A DNA stretch of 64,000 nucleotides from Brevibacillus fortis (GCF_003013395.1 NZ_PXZM01000036.1:1-64000); one strand, 5' to 3'. Numbered from the stretch's first letter, positions 7,798 through 16,490 are shown. Notes: generated by a model not told the origin, from the sequence alone. Numbers and translations: made by a program.

Positions 7798-8916
7798 ATG
7801 GATAAGATAATACATGTCGGTGTAATCGGGGGATCGGCTAACAATCAGTGGGCGAGTTCTACTCACATTCCTGCATTACAACAGCTTCCGAAATTTAAAA
7901 TTACGGCAATTGGCACAACCCGAATGGAAAGTGCTGAGAAAAGTGCCTCCCAATTTGGGGTTCCTCTTGCATTTGCGGATTCAAACGAACTAACCCGACA
8001 CCCAGATGTGGATATGGTTATTGTGAGTGTAAAAGTTCCTGGTCATTACGATGCGGTCATGGCCGGCCTCAATGCCGAGAAACATGTATATTGTGAATGG
8101 CCTCTAGGGTTAAATACTTCTCAAGCTGTCGAGATGAACAAATTAGCTGCAGCCAAAAAGGTTCATCATGCGATTGGCCTGCAAGCCCGACAATCTCCTG
8201 AAGTTAACTTTGTGAAAGACTTGGTGGCTGAGGGATATGTCGGTAAAGTACTATCGTGTCATATGAAAGTCTCTACAACGGCAAAGGGTGGTACAACGAA
8301 TGAAACCTCTAAATATTTATTGGATAATTCAAATGGTGCAAACTTATTGACGATTAATGCTGGACATGCCATTGATGCACTATGTTATTCTCTTGGTGAT
8401 TTTAAAGAGCTATCAGCTACGATTGCCAATCAAATCAAACAAGTGAAAGTGCAGGAAACTGGTGAAATGATCGAGAAAACGACTGCAGATCAAATCTTAA
8501 TTAATGGAACATTAAAAAGTGGAGCAACCGCCTCAATACATGTACAGGGGGGCGTAACCTTTCGAACAGGAGTCTCCTTAGAAATATACGGTACGGAGGG
8601 CACAATTGTACTATCCAATGAAAGTACACATGCTCAGTTCCAATGGGGAGACTTGAAAGTTGAAGGGATGAATATTGCCAATCAGGGGAACTCGACTTCA
8701 CTTGCTGAATTATCCATTCCTGATCAATATCGTTGGGTTCCAGATACGATCCCAGGTGGACCTGCCTTCAATGTTGCACAAGCTCTGGAGAAATTTGGCG
8801 TGGATATTTTAGAGGGAACCCATTACGTTCCTAATTTTGAGGATGCAGTTAAACTACATGTACTCCTTGATCTCATACAAAAAGCCGCAGATACTGGTGA
8901 ACGTCAGGTGCTTTAA
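7798..8916 (+). CDS. Gfo/Idh/MocA family oxidoreductase, Gal80-like
   Basis: The N-terminal Rossmann fold (VGVIGGSANNQWASSTHIPALQQ, about residues 6-125) contains the EWPLGL motif that replaces the usual EKP in Gal80-like members. The C-terminal alpha/beta domain carries NAGHAIDALCYSLGDF near residues 185-200, where family dehydrogenases have the DxxxH-type catalytic region. Likely an NAD(P)-dependent sugar or polyol oxidoreductase; substrate unknown. GGAGG lies about 10 bases upstream. It is co-oriented and close to the MerR gene. Confidence 0.85.
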   Translation: MDKIIHVGVIGGSANNQWASSTHIPALQQLPKFKITAIGTTRMESAEKSASQFGVPLAFADSNELTRHPDVDMVIVSVKVPGHYDAVMAGLNAEKHVYCEWPLGLNTSQAVEMNKLAAAKKVHHAIGLQARQSPEVNFVKDLVAEGYVGKVLSCHMKVSTTAKGGTTNETSKYLLDNSNGANLLTINAGHAIDALCYSLGDFKELSATIANQIKQVKVQETGEMIEKTTADQILINGTLKSGATASIHVQGGVTFRTGVSLEIYGTEGTIVLSNESTHAQFQWGDLKVEGMNIANQGNSTSLAELSIPDQYRWVPDTIPGGPAFNVAQALEKFGVDILEGTHYVPNFEDAVKLHVLLDLIQKAADTGERQVL

Positions 8917-8976
8917 AAACACTATCAGCGTTTCGATAACTAAACGGATACGATAGTTGAATAATACAGCGGCAGT

Positions 8977-9135
8977 CTAGAACTTTATTTTCGCGTTCTG
9001 GGTTGCCGATTTTGTGAGGTAAAAACCCGCAACTAACACCAATGCCAGTCTAATGATCATTGACATAATGCAACCAGGCATACAAGGGGTATCTGGTTGC
9101 TTTGATCCTAACGCTTGAAGAAATTTCATAAACAT
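8977..9135 (-). CDS. small Cys-containing peptide with a membrane segment, 52 aa
   Basis: The ATG at 9135 begins MFMKFLQALGSKQPDTPCMPG, followed by CI and a hydrophobic stretch (residues 23-43) with a basic tail. The first 23 residues align with the peptides at 22704 and 24304 (KLLxKLG start and a CxxxCI pair at equivalent positions), while the C-terminal half is a membrane segment that the others lack. The ribosome binding site is weak. Role unknown. Confidence 0.55.
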   Translation of the reverse strand: MFMKFLQALGSKQPDTPCMPGCIMSMIIRLALVLVAGFYLTKSATQNAKIKF

Positions 9136-9148
9136 AGCAATTAACCTC

Positions 9149-9313
9149 GAATGGTGGCATCGGTACTGCATGCAAGGGGAGATATGGTTTATAAGACATC
9201 GGTTGAAATTCGGAGGGAGCAAAATAAACGCCCCGTTTCCGAATGCAATCGCAGGATCCGAAGGCCATCAATATAAAGCGATCGATAGGCATGGAAATAT
9301 CATGTCAGCGTAA
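9149..9313 (+). pseudogene. unidentified coding remnant, plus strand
   Basis: An open frame ending at 9311 reads EWWHRYCMQGEIWFIRHR, then KFGGSKINAPFPNAIAGSEG, ending DRHGNIMSA. Its composition is protein-like, but it has no ribosome binding site and its 5' end is covered by the opposite-strand peptide gene. Probably the tail of a lost phage gene; family not recognised. Confidence 0.3.
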
Positions 9314-9367
9314 TTTAACAAAATGTGTAGCGTGGATAGCGCTGAACTAGTTCAAAGTTGCTCAAAA

Positions 9368-9390
9368 AAACTCCCTTCCAAAGGGAGTAA
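9368..9390 (-). terminator. terminator of the Pro-rich gene
   Basis: CTCCCTTTGGAAGGGAG on the minus strand followed by seven T. Confidence 0.8.
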
Positions 9391-9397
9391 TCGTGGC

Positions 9398-9610
9398 CTA
9401 TTTTTCCTTTGGATCGAGTGGTGGCACAGGGGTGGGAGGATCAACTGGTGGTAGTGGTACAGGGGTTGGTGGATCAGGATCGAGTATGGGTGGTGGCCAA
9501 GGGGTTGGTGGTTGAGGGACTTCACCAGGTGGCGGGATTTCTGGATTTGGTAAATTACAATCTGGTGGACACGGAGAAGTAGGTTTAGGATCTTTATTTG
9601 TTGATGTCAA
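9398..9610 (-). CDS. proline-rich small protein, 70 aa
   Basis: A TTG start has GAGGAGG about 9 bases upstream and a strong terminator lies just downstream, so expression is likely. The protein begins TSTNKDPKPTSPCPPDC and then consists almost entirely of Pro with Asp, Val and Thr, in irregular PPTPVPP and DPPTP repeats. The CPPDC pair recalls CPPEC in the peptide at 24304. No signal peptide. It could be a structural spore-surface or cell-envelope protein; that is a guess from composition. Confidence 0.65.
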   Translation of the reverse strand: MTSTNKDPKPTSPCPPDCNLPNPEIPPPGEVPQPPTPWPPPILDPDPPTPVPLPPVDPPTPVPPLDPKEK

Positions 9611-9689
9611 ACCGAAATACCTCCTCTATTTTTTTTTAGCATTTGGTGGTTGAAAGGAAATTATACAAAGTAGTTAGGGAGGAAAGAAG

Positions 9690-9888
9690 ATGCTGAAAAA
9701 GGGTGACAAGGTTGTCATGCACACTTGCTTGGTAGCTAGTATTCCTACTTATCAAGGGAAAATATGGACTTGCGACGGACGAGTTCATAGCGGAGAATGG
9801 AAAGCCAGCGGTGTGCTTGAAAGGGTTCCGTGACCCATTCGCAAGGGAGTATCTGCAAAAGGTTAATATCCCAAATGTGAGAGAGTAA
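9690..9888 (+). pseudogene. small phage protein split by a 4-bp duplication
   Basis: The ATG at 9690 (GGGAGGAAA upstream) reads MLKKGDKVVMHTCL, then YQGKIWTC, and loses frame at GACGGACG (9774-9781). Removing one GACG gives KIWTCDEFIAENGKPAVCLK, then GFRDPFAREYLQKVNI and a stop at 9886. This matches the layout of small phage proteins of about 65 aa that begin KKGDKVVMHTC and end FLQKVNI. Function unknown. Confidence 0.65.
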
Positions 9889-9909
9889 GCTCTTTGGTTT
9901 GCTGAACAG

Positions 9910-10143
9910 ATGGAATCAAAGTTGCTGGAGAATGATCATAAAGGCGGCTGGGATGATTGCGGGATATTCTGGCTGCTGGGGAGATTGAACGAGGAAGTTA
10001 AAGAACTCAGTGACTTGATGGAAACTGGTCATAATAGCGAGTCAGGATTGGATTTGAAAAATATTATCCGTGAGGCAGCTGACGTAGCAAACTTCTCCAT
10101 TATGATTGCTGACCACGCCAATAAGCGCTTAACAAATCGGTAA
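9910..10143 (+). pseudogene. MazG-like phage protein, N-terminally truncated
   Basis: ENDHKGGWDDCGIFWLLGRL, then NEEVKELSDLM, then IIREAADVANFSIMIADH carry the EExxE and EAADVxNF signature of MazG-like NTP pyrophosphatase-fold phage proteins, which hydrolyse NTPs. The start lacks a ribosome binding site and a stop lies only seven codons upstream (9886), so the usual first 20-30 residues are missing. At 77 aa it could still fold if translated. Confidence 0.55.
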
Positions 10144-10151
10144 AAATGAAA

Positions 10152-10170
10152 AGAAGCCCAAAAATATGGG
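10152..10170 (-). terminator. terminator of the small membrane protein gene
   Basis: A short GCCC/GGGC hairpin followed by TTCTTTTC on the minus strand. Confidence 0.45.
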
Positions 10171-10173
10171 CGA

Positions 10174-10383
10174 CTATCGAGCAGTTTTTGTTTTAGACTG
10201 CTGCTTCTTCTTAGCAGTTCGTTTAGCATCCCATTTGAATAGTAAGAAGGCAATAAGCAGATAAAACGCATTTGCAGTCCAGTAGAATCGACTTGTTATG
10301 CCAGTGAGATACGCCCACCCAGTAAATGCCACATTAATTACTCCAATAATGAGCATTAACCATTTGAAAAATTTAAGAATCAT
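10174..10383 (-). CDS. small membrane protein, 69 aa
   Basis: Two hydrophobic segments (residues 5-25 and 33-49) are followed by a strongly basic tail (KRTAKKKQQSKTKTAR), giving a predicted cytoplasmic C-terminus. GGGAGAG lies upstream of the ATG and a short terminator follows. Not recognised; function unknown. Confidence 0.6.
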   Translation of the reverse strand: MILKFFKWLMLIIGVINVAFTGWAYLTGITSRFYWTANAFYLLIAFLLFKWDAKRTAKKKQQSKTKTAR

Positions 10384-10430
10384 TGCAAACTCTCCCTGCT
10401 GATTTTTGCAGTGCGACTAAGTGAAGAATG

Positions 10431-10454
10431 TGACACAACACACGATTTGTTAAT
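10431..10454. promoter_or_regulatory. diverged copy of the TTTACAAA palindrome
   Basis: TGACACAA, CACACGA, TTTGTTAA. It shares the ACACGATTTGT core with 3100-3123 but is no longer followed by a phage gene. Confidence 0.35.
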
Positions 10455-10475
10455 TGGCTCCGGGAATTATCACAA

Positions 10476-10503
10476 GAAACACTCCCTAATAAACAGGGAG
10501 TGT
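10476..10503 (-). terminator. terminator of the Cys-rich peptide gene
   Basis: ACACTCCCT and AGGGAGTGT form a perfect 9-bp stem with a 7-base loop, then TTTCTT on the minus strand. Confidence 0.75.
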
Positions 10504-10542
10504 CATAACGCAACCATGTGATTAGCGTTTCTTGAAGCAAGG

Positions 10543-10707
10543 TCAAATTGGTTGCTCTGGGCAACACCAACCGCACCAACCACGCCCGCAACAGCGAAAA
10601 CAACCGATTATTTGAGAAGGATATTGATTTAGAGATTCAGTGGAATATTGTACCAATTTACCATTTACTTTCTTGAATTTCTTAAAATTAGATTTCTTCT
10701 TTTTCAT
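10543..10707 (-). CDS. Cys-rich small basic peptide, 54 aa
   Basis: It begins MKKKKSNFKKFKKVNGKLVQ and ends in a cysteine cluster (GCFRCCGRGWCGWCCPEQPI: six Cys in the last 20 residues). The N-terminus and about 45 bp of upstream DNA are shared with the gene at 19254, while the Cys-rich parts differ. GGAGAG precedes the ATG. The upstream CATACATTA resembles mother-cell sigma E or sigma K -10 elements, which suggests a spore-coat or crust role. A secreted or modified peptide cannot be excluded. Confidence 0.65.
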   Translation of the reverse strand: MKKKKSNFKKFKKVNGKLVQYSTESLNQYPSQIIGCFRCCGRGWCGWCCPEQPI

Positions 10708-11020
10708 GTGATATTCTCTCCATTTATAACGATCTAAGATAATGTATGAACAAAATTGACCTCTTGACTGGACGAGTGTTGTCTAGTACTAAAAATGGAG
10801 GTAAAAACAGAGTTAGTAAGTTCGCCTACTGTGGGGGAGGGGTGCTTTTAACACAACATTACTTCTGAGAAGGGGAGGATGGAATGCAGCAGACATAATT
10901 TTACTAGCGAAAAGATTTAACTCCTGCAAGGAGACAGGAGTCGAAAATCTTTTCTCGCTATATCGAAACTTCTGACGAAATCGAAGCAATTGCACAACTG
11001 TGTGTCCATCAAATTTCCTT
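10708..11020. other. gap with a long hairpin
   Basis: Apart from the promoter region above, the notable element is an imperfect inverted repeat at 10909-10962: GCGAAAAGATTT with CTCCTG pairs with CAGGAG and AAATCTTTTC-CGC. It could be a terminator or a structured RNA. No gene is supported here. Confidence 0.35.
10715..10780 (-). promoter_or_regulatory. conserved upstream region of the Cys-rich peptide gene
   Basis: The 43 bp ending CTTAGATCGT are about 79 per cent identical (by eye) to the region upstream of the gene at 19254. It contains CATACATTA, a good match to the sigma E/K -10 pattern; no convincing -35 was found. Confidence 0.4.
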
Positions 11021-11374
11021 TTATGGCGATTTAGTTATTACATAAGTAAATACTCTTCTAAAAAAGCCAGTGGGGTTATAGATACGCATAAACCATCTAT
11101 CTAGTTCAATTGGGTAATTTGCAATCACATATACAGGTTCAATATGTTCAATGAGCCATCCAGCACTGATAACCCTCCTAGTACCTGTTGGTGCTGGTAT
11201 CCAGTTGATATGTTCATATGAATATGGTCCAATCTCGATGGGCTGGAAACTGTGGCGCCAAAAGCCATTTCCGAGACTATTTGTTATACGTACATTTTTC
11301 CGACTTAGGGTGATTATTTTTGTCCGTTTTACACCTCTTTTTTTCACAATCTTAGATGATGATTTTTTTTTCAT
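11021..11374 (-). CDS. hypothetical basic protein, 117 aa
   Basis: It begins with a run of Lys, Arg and Ser (KKKSSSKIVKKRGVKR), then NSLGNGFWRHSFQPIEIG and WLIEHIEPVYVI, ending with FMRIYNPTGFFRRVFTYVI. No signal peptide or recognised domain. GGTG lies upstream of the ATG. Basic, aromatic-rich composition is seen in spore-coat proteins, but that is only a hint. Confidence 0.5.
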   Translation of the reverse strand: MKKKSSSKIVKKRGVKRTKIITLSRKNVRITNSLGNGFWRHSFQPIEIGPYSYEHINWIPAPTGTRRVISAGWLIEHIEPVYVIANYPIELDRWFMRIYNPTGFFRRVFTYVITKSP

Positions 11375-11540
11375 ATTTTCACCATCTACGTTTATTTAAG
11401 TTTCGTAGGATCAACATATGAAGGAAAAGAGATAATGCTTGGACTAATTTACATGAGTTGAAAAAATGGGGGAATTCAATAATTAGAGCTCAGACTGAAC
11501 AATTTGAACCCAGAGCTGCTGCAGGCTATTTAACACAAGA

Positions 11541-11580
11541 GAAAAAATGAAAAGCAGCATCCCAAATAGGGAGTGCTGCT
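11541..11580 (-). terminator. terminator of the secreted protein gene
   Basis: AGCAGCACTCCC and GGGATGCTGCT arms, then TTTTCATTTTTTC on the minus strand. The same hairpin follows the paralogue at 16997-17030. Confidence 0.75.
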
Positions 11581-11585
11581 AATAA

Positions 11586-12122
11586 TTATGGGACGTACTG
11601 CTCTGTAATTTTTGTGACAATCCCATTTGTTACTTCGATGTGGAAAGGTAGCTGATAAGGAATTCCTTTGGATTGCACAAACTTGCTAAAAGTATCGGCG
11701 TTTACTGATTCATTCCAGTGTAAATCCCCATCTTTTGTAGAGTTGGTTTGAAGAGTAAACGAAGCTTTTGGAGAAATTTCAAACGTCCTAATTTTAGGAT
11801 TACTATTGCGAATGTAATATGGTGCTGGATAGACCTCTTTCACTAAGGGATGATCTTGACGATAAGCTTTAACTGCTTCCTCACCGAAAAACCATTGAAC
11901 ATAGTCAAGCGTGACTACTAATTTTCCATTTTTCACTTGTAGAGTTTTCACATAGGCCATTGATTTTTCAATGGTATTGCCTTGTTTATCTTTGCTACTA
12001 GTTGGAATAATTACTGAGGAAGGAGCAGGTGCAGTTGTTTGTTGTTGTGAACCTGCATAAGCCTCAGTACCAAGCAATGAACATAAAATCAGAGAAGAAA
12101 GGAGCACATATGATTTTTTCAT
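11586..12122 (-). CDS. secreted protein, paralogue of 17037-17573
   Basis: A typical signal peptide (MKKSYVLLSSLILCSLLGTE, cleavage near AYA-GS) precedes a 155-aa mature domain with YVQWFFGEEAVKAYRQDH, then YYIRNSNPKIRTF, ending EVTNGIVTKITEQYVP. The same conserved WFxGEEAxKAY and NGxVxKIxEQYxP pattern occurs in uncharacterised secreted Bacillales proteins. It is nearly identical to the product at 17037, and about 690 bp including terminator and promoter region are duplicated. Function unknown. Confidence 0.7.
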   Translation of the reverse strand: MKKSYVLLSSLILCSLLGTEAYAGSQQQTTAPAPSSVIIPTSSKDKQGNTIEKSMAYVKTLQVKNGKLVVTLDYVQWFFGEEAVKAYRQDHPLVKEVYPAPYYIRNSNPKIRTFEISPKASFTLQTNSTKDGDLHWNESVNADTFSKFVQSKGIPYQLPFHIEVTNGIVTKITEQYVP

Positions 12123-12254
12123 AACAGAGTGTCATTCCTTTCTATTTACATGTAATACCATACATAATTAGTAAGACGAAAAACAAATTAGAACGTTTCT
12201 CCTCAAGTCGAAAAATTTAACGAAATATTTCGTGTGATAAGGAGGAATAGATGC

Positions 12255-12802
12255 ATGAAGAGTCTCACTATCATAAATCAAAATGGACATCTGCTGGTAG
12301 ATAGCAGAGAAGTAGCGGAAATGGTTTCAGTAAGACATGCTGATCTGCTTGAAAAAATTGGAGGATACAAAAGGCACTTAGAAAACGGAAATTTCCGTTC
12401 TCAAGATTTCTCCATCCACAGCACTTACAGGGTAGAAGGTAACTACAAGACATATGATTGCTTTCTACTAACCCGTAAAGGATGCGATATGGTTGCCAAC
12501 AAAATGACTGGTGAAAAAGGCGTTCACTTCACAGCGTCATACGTCACAAAATTTGAAGAAATGGAGCGGGCGATTCAGCAGCCATTCACCGGGTTAAGTC
12601 AAGAGGTACGAGCAATTTTCTTTTTGGACAAGAAGACTCAAGAGATTGAGAGTAGGGTTCAAAGGTTGGAAAATAACAAGACAATCGACTACGGTCAGCA
12701 ATTTTGCAAAATGCAGCAAGGCAGCAAGTGGTCGAGGTACTAGGCGGAAAGGATGGACAAGCCTATCAAAAAAGCAGTCTGCGCGCTTGTCAGGTCATGT
12801 AG
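12255..12802 (+). pseudogene. Rha family phage regulator with a broken ORF6C domain
   Basis: The N-terminal Rha domain is intact (SLTIINQNGHLLVDSREVAE to VTKFEEMERAI). AAGGAGG sits 8 bases before the ATG at 12255. At TIDYGQQF the frame is lost in a TTTT run near 12702-12705; one more T would continue as QNAARQQVVEVLGGKDGQAY, then QKSSLRA, an ORF6C-type C-terminal domain. That domain is cut at about 12785, where the DNA switches to GCTTGTCAGGTCATGTAGAT, also found in the zinc-ribbon gene at 4749. A 162-aa product ending at 12743 is still possible. Confidence 0.75.
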
Positions 12803-13149
12803 ATGAAATTCATGATGGTAGAGATCCCCGAATCCGAGTTTGTTTTGATTCTGGTAGGATAAGTGATGTTTGAGATCCTATTCTAACAGTCTAACATAGG
12901 GGACCTAACGAAGCCGAAGTACGTTAAGGTCTAGGCCACAGGTCGGATTGAAAGAACAACCATGTTTTGAACATATCTGTACCTGTTTCACTGGTTTCTA
13001 GTTTTCGTCTATCCAAAATGAACACAACGTACAAAACATGCTAGATTTTGCGGTCTAGAGCCGTAATTCTGTCACTATGCCCCCGCTAAGAGGCCCGATA
13101 CTACGCAAAAAAGAAAATTGTACGTTTATACGACTTGGACGCATTTTAA
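12803..13149. other. gap without a supported gene
   Basis: Short frames only, with no ribosome binding sites. Possibly further degraded phage DNA; nothing recognised. Confidence 0.4.
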
Positions 13150-13182
13150 TCGGTTCCTAAATATATAAGGAACCGATTAAAT
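13150..13182 (-). terminator. terminator of the acyltransferase gene
   Basis: AATCGGTTCCT and AGGAACCGATT form a perfect 11-bp stem directly after the stop codon. Confidence 0.75.
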
Positions 13183-13183
13183 A

Positions 13184-14293
13184 TTACACCTTTTTTTGGA
13201 ATTTTATAGTCCTTTGCTTTGCCCATTTTATACATTTCTTTTCAATAAAATGATACGATACGATAGAAAACAATATTGTCGTTGTAACACATAAGAGGAA
13301 CAGCAAAGAGATTGGAATTTTTGCATACAAAAGTTTAAATAGTACCATCATTATTGGAAAATGACATAAATAGATACTATATGAAATTTCCCCTAAGTAT
13401 ACAAATACACTCTTATTTAAAATTGCTTTTACTTTTAGGTTACTCATAGCCATTATAATAAGTATACTAACACCAATTACAACGCCCCAATCTTTTAATA
13501 GAAAATACGTATCACTACGAGAAATCATCAAAATTCCAGTAGAGTATACATATAGAATGATTCCTAATGTGATAAGAAGTCTTCTTTTTAATTTTTTCAT
13601 ATTTCTATATAAACGGACAAGTTCTTCCTGATGCTTAAAAAGTAACATTCCGACCATAAACATAGATGTGAAATGCAGTGTATCAGCATAACCATTATAA
13701 AATCCCTCAGCTTTTCCAATATGCAATATATTAAGGAAAATACTAATGAAAGAAAAGCTCATAGCAAACAGTATCGTTTTCTTCCAACTCTGTTTATAAA
13801 AAAGAAGGAATAACAAAGGAAACACGATAGATATACGCATTTCTTGAGCCAATGACCAGATAACCGGATTATAATTATCTGTAAAAAAGTTGTTAAGAAG
13901 CAGAAGGTGATTGATAATATCTAAATTTGTTATAGGTCCTTGCCACTTATCATAGAACCAATCACGTAGTCCCGTAACTTCATATGGCGAAAACAAAATA
14001 AATAAAGCAAAGGTGATGAATATCCACACATAATAAGGGATATAAATTCTTACAAATCGCTTAATTAAATATCCCCAATAATTTGTTTTTGAATGATATA
14101 TTGCCATAGATAAGACAAAACCACTGAGTACATAAAAAATGATTACAGCTTCTCCACCAGCCCATAAAAATCTAAGAGGTGAAAATTTAATAGAATTAGG
14201 CAACGATGGTATCATTAAACAAAAATGTCCAATCACCACTGTAATGGCCGCCAATCCTCGTATTGAATCTAATTCTTTTATTCTCTTACTCAT
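13184..14293 (-). CDS. acyltransferase family 3 membrane protein
   Basis: The start KELDSIRGLAAITVVIGHF is the hallmark of acyltransferase family 3 (OafA/NolL/WecH type), with the catalytic-region RGxAA...H and about ten membrane helices over 369 aa. These enzymes O-acetylate or O-succinylate surface sugars or lipids at the membrane. AAGGAGAG precedes the ATG. The DNA is visibly more AT-rich than the flanks, suggesting recent transfer. It is a monocistronic unit. Confidence 0.9.
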   Translation of the reverse strand: MSKRIKELDSIRGLAAITVVIGHFCLMIPSLPNSIKFSPLRFLWAGGEAVIIFYVLSGFVLSMAIYHSKTNYWGYLIKRFVRIYIPYYVWIFITFALFILFSPYEVTGLRDWFYDKWQGPITNLDIINHLLLLNNFFTDNYNPVIWSLAQEMRISIVFPLLFLLFYKQSWKKTILFAMSFSFISIFLNILHIGKAEGFYNGYADTLHFTSMFMVGMLLFKHQEELVRLYRNMKKLKRRLLITLGIILYVYSTGILMISRSDTYFLLKDWGVVIGVSILIIMAMSNLKVKAILNKSVFVYLGEISYSIYLCHFPIMMVLFKLLYAKIPISLLFLLCVTTTILFSIVSYHFIEKKCIKWAKQRTIKFQKKV

Positions 14294-15027
14294 AAATGGC
14301 TCTCCTTGTAAACTTTGCTGTTGATAAATGCCACGATACTAGTATGGTGGCGTACTTATACATATTTTGCTTATTTTCCTTTGAATTCTGATACAAGCAG
14401 TACAAAACCAATCTGTGTATCTTTTGAACGGGATTTTCATATTTAGGCATAAATCATATACTAATAGTAGAAAGATAAAAGAAACTTTTGCTAAAGGTTC
14501 TTTTAAAATTTTTTTTCAAATTAATTAAGATTTATAGCATAGATAAACATATGTTTCACTTTCTCCCTAAATACTCCGTCTGCAAGCGCCAGCTCAACCA
14601 CAAAAGCCTGTGCACTCCCCAGCGACCGATTTCTTTTCGCCCTTTCGTGAAATACCAAGTCCACTATTCTGCAAAAATGCGGTTTTGAATAAACTTTTAA
14701 TCCCTTGTCCAAACTGCGGATAAGTTCAGTTAATTAAAATTACAAGGTGATCTGAAATGAACAATTCCGCAGGTATACTCGAAACGAATCCATAAGTTCT
14801 CGAAAACCGGCTGAAAAGTGTGAACGGGCCTTCAAATAACCAAGAATGAAAGAAAATAATAACTAAAAACAAAACAAGAGCCCTCCAATATTGAAAGGCT
14901 CTAAGTAGCATAGTATTGGGCTTTTTTACACGCATAACGAACCGACAAAATGAAGAAATGATTTGATGTCATTTGAAACATATGTTCCGCACACGCGTCC
15001 ACGATTGGGAGCGCGAGCAATACATGA
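14294..15027. other. 734-bp gap, no supported gene
   Basis: AT-rich DNA with scattered short frames. A hairpin at 14877-14902 (AGAGCC and GGCTCT arms, T-rich on the minus side) looks like a terminator whose gene has been lost. No coding remnant was recognised. Confidence 0.4.
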
Positions 15028-15216
15028 CTGGATTGGTTGGACCGATTTAGATGGCCTGTAGCAATGGGATTAGACCAATTTGATTGTGAGCAACGCCGGG
15101 TGATAACCGGAATGAAGGGAATGGTCAGGGAGGCACGGTTGAAATCATTAGGAAACGCAGTAAACCCTGTTCAATTGCTCCCGATTCTTTGGGGGATAAT
15201 ACAAATACATGATTAA
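15028..15216 (+). pseudogene. C-terminus of a C5-cytosine DNA methyltransferase
   Basis: The frame DWLDRFRWPVAMGLDQFDCE, then RRVITGMKGMVREARLKSLG, then NAVNPVQLLPILWGIIQ ends at 15214. It matches the last region of phage C5 methylases, where RLKxLGNAVxPxQ (motif X) is diagnostic. Everything upstream, including the catalytic PCQ motif, is missing and no start is available. Confidence 0.65.
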
Positions 15217-15356
15217 GCAATTTATCAATCTGCTCATTTTGATAAGGTTCCATATCTCTCTTCGCATACAACTGTAACGAATCCAAGATTGCCGCACACA
15301 TTCAGCCAAGGTCTGGAGACTATCTTACATCACAAGCAGTTGGGCTCGGCAGCTCT

Positions 15357-16181
15357 TCATTTTCTAGCGCTCTTCTTCCTGATATACCAGCCTCGTTTAT
15401 GAAAGGATATGGACCTGTATTTCTGGGCCAGTCTGATGATTCGTTTACGAGTAAGTGATGCCGGTTTTGAAGAGAAGCTTTTGTTCAGAGAACTTCTTAC
15501 AACCAGATGACCGGGGTAGTGAGCTTTCACGAAATTACCGTAAGTTTCGAACTCGGAGAAGCCGGCATAACTCTGTTTGTTGGTCTTCTTGATAATCGCC
15601 CAGTACCACCTAGTCTTATGCTTAGCCTCAATTTTATACTTCAGTCGGGAGAGCTTCGATTTGTCGAACAGCATATAGTGGGCAACGAAAGAGCGTGAGG
15701 CGGTTGGCTTGGTCCCCAGTAATTTCTTGTAGGTGCGAAAATACTCGGGACGACTCCAGTTACGGCAGTAAAAAACGGTTTTCCCGTTGACGAGAAAGAC
15801 ATGAGGACGGATGAGAATGGTGTCGGCGTCAATCACAAGATAATACCTTTGCTTGCTCAAGTTTCCTCCCGCCAGCTTCAACAATTGTTGGAGCAGCCAG
15901 CCTGAGCGATTGGTGCGTTTGGTTTGGTAGCGAATGTCTTTTTTTGTAATCGGTAGGACGCGTCTTTCATTGATGAAGGCGCAGTTTTTACGTCGGCAAA
16001 GAGCTTGGATTCGCTTGCTTGGTGGTGATACAACCATGATCTTACCGATGGGATGTTTCACTTGCTTACGGATACTGTCAATGACATAGGGAAGAGTGCC
16101 AAGATCTTTCTCAATAGCTGGGATCAGGACATCAATTTTGATAGAGCTATTGAAGGTGTTTTTCGTTGGACGTGTCAACAT
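15357..16181 (-). CDS. DUF6492 family protein, glycosyltransferase-like
   Basis: The protein begins with IKIDVLIPAIEKDLGTLPYV and continues with IGKIMVVSPPSKRI and YYLVIDADTILIRP, the last giving the DxD motif of a GT-A fold. DUF6492 proteins are putative glycosyltransferases of unknown acceptor. AAGGAG lies 5 bases upstream of the ATG. Length, about 274 aa, is normal. The C-terminus is very basic. Confidence 0.8.
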   Translation of the reverse strand: MLTRPTKNTFNSSIKIDVLIPAIEKDLGTLPYVIDSIRKQVKHPIGKIMVVSPPSKRIQALCRRKNCAFINERRVLPITKKDIRYQTKRTNRSGWLLQQLLKLAGGNLSKQRYYLVIDADTILIRPHVFLVNGKTVFYCRNWSRPEYFRTYKKLLGTKPTASRSFVAHYMLFDKSKLSRLKYKIEAKHKTRWYWAIIKKTNKQSYAGFSEFETYGNFVKAHYPGHLVVRSSLNKSFSSKPASLTRKRIIRLAQKYRSISFHKRGWYIRKKSARK

Positions 16182-16189
16182 CTCAACTC

Positions 16190-16448
16190 CTTTTCGCTAA
16201 GGATCAAGCTTATGTGTCTGATCAGGTCGGCAAGAGTGTCCGACTTTCCAGATTAGGATATGATTTTATTCCTTGGGGTGAATATGACAGATATGGAAAT
16301 CCTGCAAAATGGGTGTTTAAAGGTAGACCGGAACAGATGGAGTTGGCAGACAACCAGGAGCACGGTGATGGCCGCGACAAAATCCGACGAAACCAGCAAA
16401 AAGCGTTTGGAGGAGGATAGATTGAAAGTCGATATGAATGGCGTTTGA
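16190..16448 (+). pseudogene. unidentified coding remnant
   Basis: One frame (open from upstream to 16420) reads DQAYVSDQVGKSVRLSRLGY, then DFIPWGEYDRYGNPAKWVFK; another frame (to 16448) ends KSDETSKKRLEEDRLKV. Both look protein-like, so a frame change in a former phage gene is likely. The family is not recognised. Confidence 0.3.
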
Positions 16449-16490
16449 CCATGGAGCCTTTTTGTTAGGGAGTACGGAAGGTGTTATTAA

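Noticed and set aside
10810..10976. plus-strand frame WNAADIILLAKRFNSCKETG
   Set aside because: It looks mildly protein-like but has no start, no known family and overlaps the long hairpin, so it is not supported.
14726..14935. 69-aa hydrophobic ORF, minus strand
   Set aside because: No ribosome site, and a terminator-like hairpin (14877-14902) lies inside its 5' end.
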